Origin: Pholis gunnellus | Taxonomy: Eukaryota; Chordata; Actinopteri; Perciformes; Pholidae | NCBI GenBank assembly: GCA_910591455.2 | Contig: OU342809.1 | Location: forward strand, 26,983,556 to 27,047,555 | DNA length: 64,000 nucleotides | Reading direction: 5' to 3' | Notes under the pieces: model-generated | Seen by the model: the letters and a program-made list of their open reading frames with translations, nothing else | What the model was told of the DNA's origin: nothing | Database searches by the model: none | Made by a program: the position numbers and the translations under genes | Shown here: piece after piece, positions 39,701 to 50,600 of the stretch | Layout: every line of letters starts with the position of its first letter | Numbering within the stretch: the first letter of the stretch is position 1

Positions 39701-40104
39701 CTCCATGTTGCCATGCGTAATATGGTATCACAAGGACAGATACAGGAGAACATTCCTGCCCTCTGCTATATCACTGTATAATAAATCACCTCTGGCCAGA
39801 TCATCCACAAGACTAACAACGCTACACGAATGTTGCTTGTTGTTGGTGATCCTTGCACTACTGTTGAGTTTGTTTAGTTTTCCTAGTTGTTCATTTGATA
39901 CCATTCTAATTCATTGTATATACATATGTTATTTTTTATTCTATTTTATCTTATTTTTTATTATTCTATTTCTTCAAATTCAATATCTGCTCTGTTATTT
40001 TATTGTACTGTATATATTTTGCATTTCCATACGTAATATTTTATATTTTATTTTACTCTGTAAATTGCTGCTGCTACAAACTAATTTCCCCCTGGGGATG
40101 AATA

Positions 40105-40141
<37 letters not shown>

Positions 40142-42033
40142 ATGACAAGTTCTTTCTTTAATATAACATATTTTCACATAATGTGTATATTGTTCAGCAT
40201 ATATATAATATTAGAATCACAACTCATACTCATATTCATAATCCCTATAAATGTGACCAAAATAATTATTGTCTTCTGTTGTCTTCAAATATGTTTAAAC
40301 ATATTTTAATTGTTCTATTTTTTCCGATTTACAGTAATGTGTTTCACAAAAGACTGATTTGATGTGTAGTGGCAGCTTATCTTACCGTCCTTCTTGGCCA
40401 CTTCTTGCAGGATGTAAAGGGTTCTGACTCGCGTAGACCACCACGTGCTCTTGCAGGCTAAACCTTTCTTGTTAGCTGTCCAATGATGAGGCTCGTAGCT
40501 CGTAGTTAAAAGTAGTTTTATTCGATGTAAACAAAAAATAAACAACATCCTTATGCAATAACTGGAGTACTAAAACATTGACCTTCTGCTGGCTAAAACT
40601 AAAAAGTCTATAATCTGGGGTCAGAAAAATTGTTGCTCCACATAAAATACAAAAAAAATACAAAAAACTGTTAAGAATACAAACTGGCTCTTACAGGATG
40701 GTTTCTTTTTTTTCTTCCTCAGACCAACTCTGAGATCTGTTTCAGTGAGCTGAGCACCGTCCCTGGGCTGAAGCCCATCATGCCTTCAGGAGCCATGTAC
40801 CTCATGGTAAGTACTAAAAGTGTGTTTGATTTATCTTATTCATGTATATATGTGTTTATTATATTTTTAACAAAAATAATCTGAAGAAGTGGTTGCCACA
40901 TCTCAAAATTGAAAGCTATGTTTATAAATAAGTGGAAAAAAATGAATTTAATTTAATTGGTATGCCATTTTGATGAAGTCGCTGAAAATCATTTTTTACC
41001 TTTATATTTTGCTGATGCAGGTATTGTAAAATAATATAATGCTACTGTAGTTAAGGGGAAAAAACTTTAAATACACCAGATGAACCAAACTTAAAGGTCA
41101 CATATCATGCTCATTTCAAGGTTCATACTTGTATGTTGGGTTTCTATTAGAACATGTTTACATGTTCAAAAAGCTCTTACTTTGTCTCATACCTGTATTC
41201 AACTTCTGTCTGAAACGCTCCGTTTTTGTGCGTTTCAATGGTATTACATCGCTAGGCAATAGCTTGGGTCTGTGTTGACACATTGAGAATGTTTACACTT
41301 ATAAACTGTGAAATGGTTTATATATTGTATAGTTGTGACCTCAACGTATGAAAATCCTGACGGCTCATCTAAAGACATATATTTTTTTGAATAAGGGCTA
41401 TGTTTATTTCTCTATGGATTGAGCGTTTTCATACGTTCACACTATTTACATAGCACCTAGACCTGCTTTAATACAAATTCATAAAAATCTCCCTTTTTAC
41501 AATATGGGACCTTAATGGGCAGTGTAACATGTTATAATATAAATTTCCCACATTCATTAATTTGTCCTACCTATACATGCATGTGAATCATCATTCTACG
41601 GTATTTTATTACATTTAAGGCGGTTTGAATATGAATCAGAGGTTAATGTGTGTTCACATTTGTCCAGGTGGGGATTGACATGAATCACTTTCCAGATTTT
41701 AAGGACGATGTGGACTTTACTCAACAGCTGGTGACAGAGCAGTCGGTCTTCTGTCTGCCTGCCTCAGTAAGACACCTTTTTCTGTCATTTATCCATAAAG
41801 ACGGATAAATGATTTATTCTAAACTCAAATTTAGAATAAAGATGTGTGACCCTGTTAATGCCTGAGACTGTCCATTTGCTGCCCTCTCCCAGGCGTTTGA
41901 GTACCCTAACTTCTTTCGCATCGTGGTGACGGTGCCGGAGGAGATGATGGTGGAGGCCTGCGGTCGGATCAGGGAGTTTTGCAAGCGCCACCATCGGCCC
42001 CGCAGCCGCGACAGCAACGGCCTGGACCAGTGA
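30716..42033 (+). CDS. tat: Tyrosine aminotransferase
   Basis: Eleven coding exons: 30716-31007, 31468-31572, 32176-32243, 32577-32735, 33755-33893, 34059-34111, 38573-38725, 38829-38957, 40723-40806, 41668-41766 and 41893-42033. They join in frame to 473 aa (human 454). The cytosolic PLP enzyme moves the amino group of tyrosine to 2-oxoglutarate, the first step of tyrosine breakdown. Fold type I residues are present: GCSQAIDL for cofactor phosphate, NPSNPCG (Asn238), ADEIY (Asp266, Tyr269) and SGLAKRW (Lys299 forms the Schiff base). MISLSIGDPTVFGNLPTD and YNGYAPSVGYL are near identical to mammalian TAT. The N-terminus is unusual: residues 10-47 are a low-complexity Asn/Gly/Val/His run (NGNGVHG, VNGKSLNGAG, NGKGVHG). 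Intron 6 (34112-38572) is 4.5 kb. The start is the only Met upstream in the exon. Confidence 0.97.
31733..31925 (+). repeat. Dispersed repeat with tandem ctacaaagagaca units, second copy
   Basis: Leader aggggcccaaagtgacaggg, then cctacaaaatgtcactcaaa, then degenerate units of about 18-20 bp. Same organisation as 1876-2045. Lies in tat intron 2. Confidence 0.75.
34630..35120 (+). repeat. Two diverged direct repeats, about 220 bp each
   Basis: Both halves contain a tactaaa..aagtagttttgt block, tttctttcaattt, an accac.cgttt block and aaacgtaattgagagtgc. The rc form was not needed to align them. Probably two adjacent copies of one dispersed repeat. Confidence 0.6.
37032..37057 (+). repeat. Poly-G run, 26 bases
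   Basis: An uninterrupted G run after gggtggatggat, in tat intron 6. It gives false poly-Gly and poly-Pro reading frames. Such runs can form four-stranded DNA and are prone to length errors in sequencing. Confidence 0.97.
39700..40140 (+). mobile_element. LINE 3'-end fragment with (TCTA)n tail
   Basis: Reads KDRYRRTFLPSAISLYNKSP, the typical C-terminal remnant of a fish LINE ORF2. It is followed by an AT-rich 3' part and the tail tttccccctggggatgaata, then about ten atct units (40098-40140). Lies in tat intron 8. Confidence 0.7.
41091..41515. mobile_element. MITE with TTAA flanks in tat intron 9
   Basis: Left end ttaaaggtcacatatcatgc; right end caatatgggaccttaa. The ends are inverted repeats (AAGGTCnCATAT) and each abuts TTAA, the target duplicated by piggyBac-type elements. 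No transposase inside. The internal text (ttcatacttgtatgttgggt) is one I remember as common in fish. Class assignment is inference. Confidence 0.65.
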
Positions 42034-43124
42034 GAAGTCAGAGCGTGACCAGTCCGACGACATTTCGCCTCGCGGAGACCAAAGCCTAGAGGATAGAAGA
42101 GTTGTCCACTAGTCACATGTAAAGAGCTGGAATCAGCTTTCAAATTGTATTCCACCGTTGTTAGGAAGTTAGAGATGGACGTCAAAACTTTGCTAGTATC
42201 GTCATCACTGTGGCAACTAAAAAGCTTGGGAGCGACACATTTGATTGTCCACCAATGGTGTAATTTTCTATGTAAACCGTATGCAATAAGCAGACCTAAT
42301 ATTTATATTTTATACAGGCAGCGTATATGACTTGTTCTTGTGTATTTATATAATTTGTGTAATGCTTTGTATGTCATTGTGATGTAACCTCTTTGATATA
42401 AACTGCAGGATTGTAGACTGTGCATACCGTTCACCTGGCTTCTTTGCTGTCCCAATTATGGGAAGCGAATATCTATTTTAATATCCATTTTTGGAAACGA
42501 TATGCATGGATAATCTTATGCATACTCAGCGAGAAAGCAACTTCCAACTACATTGGCATGCTCTTTATCAGAACATTCTCTGTATATTGTTTGTGTGTTA
42601 ATTGTGTGTCATATTGAATCACACACGTGTATATATTTAAATCCAAAAAATTGTATTTAGTACTTTCTTTATAGCTAATAAAAACATGTTGACATGACTG
42701 GTAAGAACAAAGCATTTTGCATATCCATAAAAAGACCATATGGTGGACAATAGCATAATTAAAATCTTATTTTCATGGAATCACAAATTAGCTTCAGACG
42801 GCCTCACAATCTGTGCGACGCAATCCATAGGCTGTTCTATTCTTATGTAACTTCCTGTATGACTGCGACTATAAAAATGTACAGTAGGTACACACATCCA
42901 TGTGTGTACTGTATTTTACAGACCTGGACATCATCCATAACTTCTCTGGTTGATAAAGCAGCTTTTAACTTGGCAGCATTTCTCTATTGTGAGGTTGTGA
43001 AATTTCGCTTAAACTGTTAAATGTTTCTATAAAAGTTGTTACTGTACAATGTTCAAGCCGGGGAGGGGGTGTGTGTCTAATACATGTCTGGTGCACGTAA
43101 AATAAATGGTATAATAATTGAGCT

Positions 43125-43620
43125 ATGTGGCTCATGGGACGTCAACGTCAATCTGTCCACCACTTTTTGTCCGGACTGAAATGTCTTAACCATGGGATGT
43201 ATTGCCATGAAATCTTGACATTCATGGAGGACTTTTGGTGCTCCCTTGACCTTTCCTCTAGCGCCACCATGAGGTCGACGTTCGTGGTCTTAAGCGTAAA
43301 AAGTCTTGACAAATGATGGATGCATCCCCCTCAGGATCAATTGTAACAACTCTGGTGATCCTCTAACTTTTGATCAAGTTGCATCAGCAGGCAAACATTT
43401 TTGGTAATTGACCAAATACCCGCAAAACCTCTGACATTCCCAACAGCCTCAGCCGTACTTTGTGTTAAGTGGTAATTATAAGACATTGGCGCACAAAACT
43501 AAGATAGTAAACACGGTAAACATTGCAGCTGCTAAACAACAGCATATTAGCATTGTCTCTGTGAGCTTGTTAATGTTAGCATGTAACTATACTGTACATC
43601 CTCAAAGAGGCAGTATGTTT
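43125..43620 (+). repeat. Dispersed non-coding repeat
   Basis: Contains attgccatgaaatcttgaca, ctctagcgccaccatgaggt and gatcctctaacttttgatca, then the aacattgcagctgctaaaca block related to 2490-2640. I recall this order as a common fish repeat. No protein is encoded. Confidence 0.6.
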
Positions 43621-44212
43621 GTCTTGTTCGTTGATAACTGGAATGGAAAGTGTTATGATACATGACACACATATCATGACACAGGGCCCCTCTGCATGAC
43701 AGATCATCAGGAGGATGGGTAATAATGTAGGACGCCTTTATCGAGCATATTTTCAATAATCACATCACCACAAACCTGGGGCAGTTGTTTTTTTCTTCAA
43801 ATTAAAAGCATTAAAAGGGAGAAGTTTTGAGATTAAACATCATAATTTATACTTATGCTATATTAATTAACATAAAAGGAATTGCAATGCTTGTGAGCAA
43901 CCTCCATTTAAATACCTAGAAGTCCTTTAAGGCCACCATAAAATAACAACTGAAAAATGAAATGTTGTTCCAGTATGTATAGACCCACACACCATACAAA
44001 ACCTGGATAAAGTTCTTTTTTGACGTTATTATGTATCCCTATGTCTAATATGGCTTATTATATTTGAAGATTGTGAGACTTCTATCGTTCAAATTATAAA
44101 ATATTTCTCTTACAAATCGACAGCATTTCAGTGCAGTGATACAAGATCGCCATCTAAAGTTGAACTGGAAACATTACAGCAGATTTCTTTACTTACAGTG
44201 CGACCTGGCCTT

Positions 44213-44222
44213 TCTGTGTGTT

Positions 44223-44267
<45 letters not shown>
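44213..44267 (+). repeat. (GT)n microsatellite
   Basis: About 25 GT units with one early interruption, some 350 bp before the AKR start codon. Confidence 0.95.
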
Positions 44268-44527
44268 ACTGCTACCCATATTAGAAGAGTGACCTTTGTA
44301 ACATGCTCCTCCCTCCTCACTTAAAGACATGGTGGTGAAGTACTTTGTGTGTTGTCCAATAATTAACCACTGGACTGATAAAGCAGAAATAGGAGAGAGA
44401 AAGAGAAAGAGAAGGAAAGACACAGGTCAGACAGAAAAGTAAAATCAACAATGAAAGAGGAAGGACGTTGACTCAGCATTTGCAGTTTGAGGGGAAAAAG
44501 AGGAAGAGGACAGCCCCGACAGTGTAC

Positions 44528-44579
44528 GAGTGTGTGCACCGAGTGTGTGCACCGAGTGTGTGCACCGAGTGTGTGCCGA
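44528..44579 (+). repeat. 13-bp tandem repeat, 4 copies, in the AKR 5' leader
   Basis: Unit gagtgtgtgcacc, repeated three times perfectly plus a shortened fourth (gagtgtgtgcc). It ends 37 nt before the AKR ATG and so probably lies in the 5' UTR or core promoter. Confidence 0.9.
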
Positions 44580-44616
44580 GTTCCTCGTTTTGTTGCTTTT
44601 TGCTGCCGCCTGCTCC

Positions 44617-47600
44617 ATGGAGGACTCACAGGTGGCCAGGTCCGTAGAGCTGAACGATGGCACACGGATGCCAGTTTTGGGTCTTGGGACATGGAAGGTA
44701 CTCTATTTGATTCTTTGTTTATGTGTTGCAAATGCATGCATTTTAGGTATAGGAGTATTTACCGAAAGAAGTCTGCCATGGGAGGCAATTGAAAATACCG
44801 GCTTCTGATAGGCAGATTATTTGCCCGCCTCAAGGTCAAATGGCAAGCTCCCTCATTGGCTGCCTACACATCCCAACCATTGATGTATAAAGAGAACTGG
44901 GCCCTATTCCTCGTACGTGGCTAACTGAGTTAGCTGGATAATTTCCAGGATGAGATTACATAAGTGAGGCTTTTCGGTTCCTCGAAGCAAGTTTGGAAAA
45001 ATCACCATAGCAACACATCCATAAGCCTGAACCTGCTCCAGAGCAGGCTTGAGCTAGATCCGCTGGATAAGCTGCCACTCCCCCGGAAAAAAGTGTCAGC
45101 TCCCTTCCTCAGAGATCCCATCGATGAGGAAGCGATATTAGTCAGATTAGCGTTTTATAGGGAGAGAGTTCTTCGAGATCGCCAAGATCCGTTATCACAT
45201 CATGATGACTTCCTGTACGAGCGCTATCGATTCTGCCGACAAGGAATCATTTATTTAAAGACCTTCTCGAGCCGTTCATTGAACACCACACGCCATCTAC
45301 TGTCTCACGGTCTGTATCACAGCCTTGCGCTTTGTTGCGAGTGGTTCATGTTTGTACAGTGTCGGTGACGCGGAGAACATCGGGAAAGCCGCTGCATGCC
45401 GTGCTGTTCATAAAGTTTATTTGGCGCTTAATAAACTTATGGATGTGTTCATTACATCACCATGGCACATGTTGTATTGATCACCATTCTGAATAATGTT
45501 TGTGTGCTTAGTGTTTACTTGCTCCCGTGTCCTCTTGATGGCTGGTTGAACTACATGATGGTTGAAAGCACTCATAATGATATGACAGTATTATTAGTAC
45601 ACCATAGATATCATTGTTGTAGAACATGATTAAGGTGGACTCATGATACGAATAGAGAGAATCACACACAATTTATTTTTACTGCTTATTATGAATAATA
45701 CACACATACTGATCCGCCCATACACAGATTCACAAACGCATATTCAAACTCCTATTCTATATGGTAATCTACACATACATGTATATACACACATATATAT
45801 ATAGTACATGATACATACGTGCATACACCTACATATATCCTCATCAGTATCTATTAATTCGTATCAGTTAGATACTCTTTGGGCTTGTTTTTATCTACTT
45901 ATTCTGAAAGAGTTGATATAATTATTGTCGCTATAGATCTCATTGGATGATGCATTCCATTAAGCCTACTGCCAGCAGGCACATTTAAAGAAATATCATG
46001 TGATTGATTGGGGTGATGAGGCTCTTAAAATTAGCCTATACATTTTCCCAACACTTGCGCATTTAACGAAGTCTACGATATTTTGCCATGCTTCTCGTCT
46101 AGCCCTCGCAGCGTTAGATTTCGCCATGATTATGGTCTTGAATTCCTCATATGCGTTCATGATCATCTCCTGCTCGTCAGCAGAGAAAAAAGAGGCTCTT
46201 TCTTTGCGTTTATTTGCTGTTGTACTGTTAGAAAATCATGGTTTCGGTGATCGACGCTTCCCCCTTTTGAAGTAGGACGGACACGCGCAACGATCCTGAT
46301 GACTGACATCTGGTTCAAATTAACGAGAGTGTTTGATCAGCCTTTGAGGAACCGAGATAGCCTGATGTCAATCATCGAGTTAACTTAAGCTGGATAATAG
46401 GACATTTGATCGACTTAGTTCAACCACGTACGAGGAATAGGGCCCTGGACGTTGGGAGGTGGCGCCCCATTTAGAAAGTTGCTCAGTGGCACATGAAGCA
46501 AAAAAAGTTTGACTTCCACATAAAGAATTTATTCCTTTTTTTTTATTGAAGAAAGGGTTACAGACATCTCTTCCCCAATGTAAGTATCTGGGGAAAGTCT
46601 TTTGGGTCCAATGGCATCATGTGACGGACTTGGAAATTGACGAGTTTGCACTTTCAACATTTAATTCAAAGTTTTACCAGCATCAAAATGTCTGGTTGTT
46701 GCATGTTCGGTTGTCAGTATTGATATTCTAACAGCGGAGTCAAGTTCTTCAGAATTCTACATAAGATTTCACAGGAACAGGTGTTTCAGATTAACCAGCG
46801 ACCATGTTAACTTTTGAATTTAAGTCGAAAGTATCCGTGGTTGCTCGGAGTAACTCACGTAAAGAGTTGGCGTGGATAATAAACAGATATTTTAAATTAA
46901 AGGCTTTTAAGAGGACACCTACGTGTTCTGTTGGTGTTTACAACAGTTGGCATCTCTATGAGCAACAACAACGCATTCGGCTGAGTCACCTGTTAACGCA
47001 GACGCCCGTTTGTGAAGGCAAATCACTGTCAAAATCCGAGAGCACAAATGAGATCCATGCGCGCGCGAAAATAAAACAGCCGCGCGCGTATTTTACTTTG
47101 ACGAGCACTTTTACATCACTACGCGAGCAAAATTCACTCTCGCGCGAGCAAAAGTCGCTCGTGAAGCTTAAACCTGCTCGCTCGTGAGTCTTTTAGCTGC
47201 TCGCTCGCGAGTAGTTTTTCTTTTTGTCAGTAAGTGGGCGGACCCAGTCTCCATTGTATCTCTACATCTAATTGGTTACAATGCTCGTCTTTGGATAGAC
47301 CGGATATCACGGATAGACGCCAGGTCTGTTAGAGGTGGTTCTCAATCCGCCACTAAACACTACTGTACTCCACTACATCTCAGGATGTTTTACATTTGTC
47401 TGACAGCTGTAAACCTTTCAGACTGTAGAGGCTGATGAAATACAAATGATGTTAATAGCGTTGTTAAATACAATAATTACAAATGTGTTAAAGTCAAGTT
47501 GCTCAGATTGGTTTGAATTCACTCCATCATTCTATTACAGACAATGTGTGTTTGAGACACTCTTTTATCTTAATTGATTAAAACATGATGCGATCATATT

Positions 47601-50600
47601 TAATCATACTGTTGTGTTTACAGAAGAGATATAATGTAGTTGTATATAATATGAGCAACAATTTGGATCTGCTCAAAGATCTGGAGCCAAGATTAGGGAC
47701 CACTGTTTGTATATTAACTGTTAAATCACTGACAAGTAGTTAGTGGATGAAAAAGTATTCAGATCCTCACTGCAGTAAACGTACTAATACCATACTGATG
47801 AAACAATAATCCACTACGAGTAAAATACCTGCATTCAAAACCTTAGTCAAGTATGTTATTATCAGCAAAATGTACTTTGAGTGCAGAAAGTAAAAGTACC
47901 CGTGCAGTAAAATGTACATTATTTGCCCCTGACCTGTAGTGCAATCTGAAAATCTCCCCCTGACGTCTGTGTCAGTGATATCCGGTTTATCCAAAGACAA
48001 GGATTGTAACCAATTAGATGTAGAGATACAATGGAGACTGGGTCCGCCCACTTACTGTCAAAAAGAAAATCTACTCGCGAGCGAGCAGGTTTAAGTTTCG
48101 CGAACGACTTTTGCTCGCGCAAGATTGAATTTTGCTCGCGCAAGACAGACTTTTGCTCGCAGAGTGATATAAAAGCGCTCGTCAAAGTAAAATAGGCACG
48201 CGGCTGTTTGATTTCCACGTGCGCATGGATCTCATTTGCACTCTCGGATTTTGACAGTGATTTGCCTTCATACCGCATGTCTCCCAGCCGTGCCAAAAAA
48301 CTCAACTGGCTCAAGTTATGATCAAAAAGTATTTAATAATTAACAGAAACTAAAACAGTTGCAAACTGAATTACACTATCGATAGAAATATGTTTCATGA
48401 AACAGAGATCAAATGAAATTCCCCCACACAGTCCAGCAAAGGCTAGTTATCTGTCCGAAGGTCCCAAGTGATCTGATCTTTGGCCTGAAAATACAGCGTC
48501 TTATTGTTTGAAAATGTCTATCAGCTTCAGTGATTGGCCGAAATCCATTAGCCCCCTCCTGGTTTCATCCTTCCTGCTGACCGCTCCCTGATGACTCGGT
48601 GCTGTCGATTCTCTGCTTATCACCTCATACGATCATCTTCTGGAAAGCCTCACTCAAACCCCTCTCTCTCCCTCTTGACTACTCTTTACAGTGTTTAATA
48701 CATACAGTGGCTATACTTTTGGTTTAATACTTTCAAAGATTATACTTTTATGGTTTAACACTTCTATAGGTACATTTACTGTAAACATATAATACCCTCT
48801 AAAGTAAACATATTGTGACCTTTAATACATTGTGACCTTTTATTCTTGTGACACTTTTATTCACCACTAGGGGTGCTATTAATTCTACTAAATAATGCTT
48901 TTAATACTTAAATTCTTCACAGTATATAACTGTTTCTTAACTTTAATATGGCAGATAGTGGTGAAGGTGGGCCTATTTTATAATTTGTTTTGCTTCTTGC
49001 AGTCCTCTCATCTTCCCCGCACCTCGGTCCAGGGTGCGGTGGAGGCTGCCATTGCGGCTGGCTATCGTCACATAGACACCGCTCACAGCTACAAAAATGA
49101 GGTTGATATCGGCAAGGCTCTGCGCTCCAAGATACAGCAGGGTGTCATCAGGCGCCAGGACATGTTCATCGTCAGTAAGGTGGGTGGTGCAACAAGTGTT
49201 GCAGCAATGCCGGTGATCAACATGAGGAGGGGGAATTATACAGTATTTGTTTACACAACTGATATATATATATATAAATATTTTTTAATTTATTTTTATG
49301 TTGCCTACGGAAGAGGATTAGGGCCACAAAGTCAAAACTCTGACTATACAGTCAGAATTGATTACAGATTTATTTACAGTAAAAAGCTGAACAACAAGCC
49401 AACAAGCAGAACATCTGGAAAAATGCAGTTTTCTACTGTTTGGCGAGCAGCCATCCATCCTTGTCCACGGCAGGTAACGTTTAAGATGCCATACGGAGTT
49501 TGATAATAAGAATAGTTTCATAAATGAAAGATAATCATAATTGTTAAACTGCAAATGTATTTGAAAGATTTTGGAACTTCTTGTATTGCTGCTCAAGAAA
49601 GACTATTTGTATATATTTATATATATACAAGAATAATAGAGGCAATATTCATTGTTTTCTTAATTAATTGTCTTTTTTTTCTTACAAGAACCGACAAGAG
49701 TATCAATAAGGAACTGAAGTGGTAAGCAGTATCGATATGAGTACGGATGGATGGATAAAATCAATATACCCATCCCTACCGTCGGCTAATATTAACCACT
49801 AAAGGACCTCCATGTGTCGATGGTATTTGACAAGTTGAGAGTGAGAACTGATTGGTTATGGAAGATAAGAGGAGTAGGGAACAAAAGGTAGAAGGAGACT
49901 CAAGAGACACTGGGAAACAAACTGAAGCACGGCCACAGGCTTCATCAAAGTCCGAATTCTAAGTTCAATCTCAGAAAAAAAATGAAGTTTAAAATCTTGA
50001 GGAAGAAGTTTGAAATCTGAATTCTGACTTTACAGGTGTTGAATATGAAATAGCTAACAGTGTTTACCTGAGGGGGAACCGGTGGGTGGGTGCTACATTT
50101 CTGCAACGACGTTATCAGCGGTAACCGCCGTATAGTCTCAGTGCACAGCACTGGCTAGCTCACATGCACTAATAAAGCACAGAGGAGCTTTACACAGCAA
50201 ATAGTTGTTTGCTGCCATGCTCATATTATGGTATAGAGAACCTTTAACAGAACTAGCTGACATTATTTTGTATACTTGGATACTTTTATTTTCTGTTAAC
50301 CCTCCTGTCCTGTACCTTTTTTTTATATAGCTGTGGTGTACCCATCATGCCCCAGAGGACATCCCAGAATGCCTGAATAAGTCCCTGAATGATCTCCAGC
50401 TGGACTACCTGGATCTTTACCTTGTGCATTTCCCTGTTGGCCTAAAGGTTAAGCATAATATCCAAATTTACAAATGCGAACTATTTGTTTTTAAACACTT
50501 TAGAAAAAGGAGATCTTGAAAATCGACATTTTTTCAGAGAACACTGCTCGTAACTTGCGTGCCGTCTGTGGAGGTCTGTGCCATGGTGCCTCGCATGTTT

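Larger units (their letters stand above)
42034..44616. other. tat 3' UTR, dispersed repeats and AKR 5' flank
   Basis: tat 3' UTR probably runs at least to the AATAAA-like signals near 42677 or 43100. 43125-43620 is a dispersed repeat. 44213-44267 is a (GT)n run. 44528-44579 is a 13-bp tandem repeat just before the AKR start. Confidence 0.55.
44899..46445. mobile_element. PIF/Harbinger DNA transposon, internally decayed
   Basis: Perfect 22-bp inverted ends: gggccctattcctcgtacgt plus gg at 44899, and its complement ending at 46445. It carries remains of both genes typical of this superfamily: a transposase N-terminus on the plus strand (about 45030-45368) and a Myb-like protein on the minus strand (about 46213-46030). 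The middle, which should hold the DDE core, is missing or unrecognisable. The 3-bp target duplication could not be resolved because the flanks extend the palindrome. Lies in AKR intron 1. Confidence 0.9.

Noticed and set aside
44530..44808. An N-terminally longer AKR frame starting before 44617
   Set aside because: No ATG exists at its start; the frame runs through the 13-bp repeat. The true ATG is 44617 and the exon ends at the donor at 44698.
46804..48314. Matching open frames in the two inverted arms as a conserved gene
   Set aside because: The text is low-complexity and built from CG-rich subrepeats; shared openness follows from the duplication. No domain, splice context or start is convincing. 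Kept only as a repeat.
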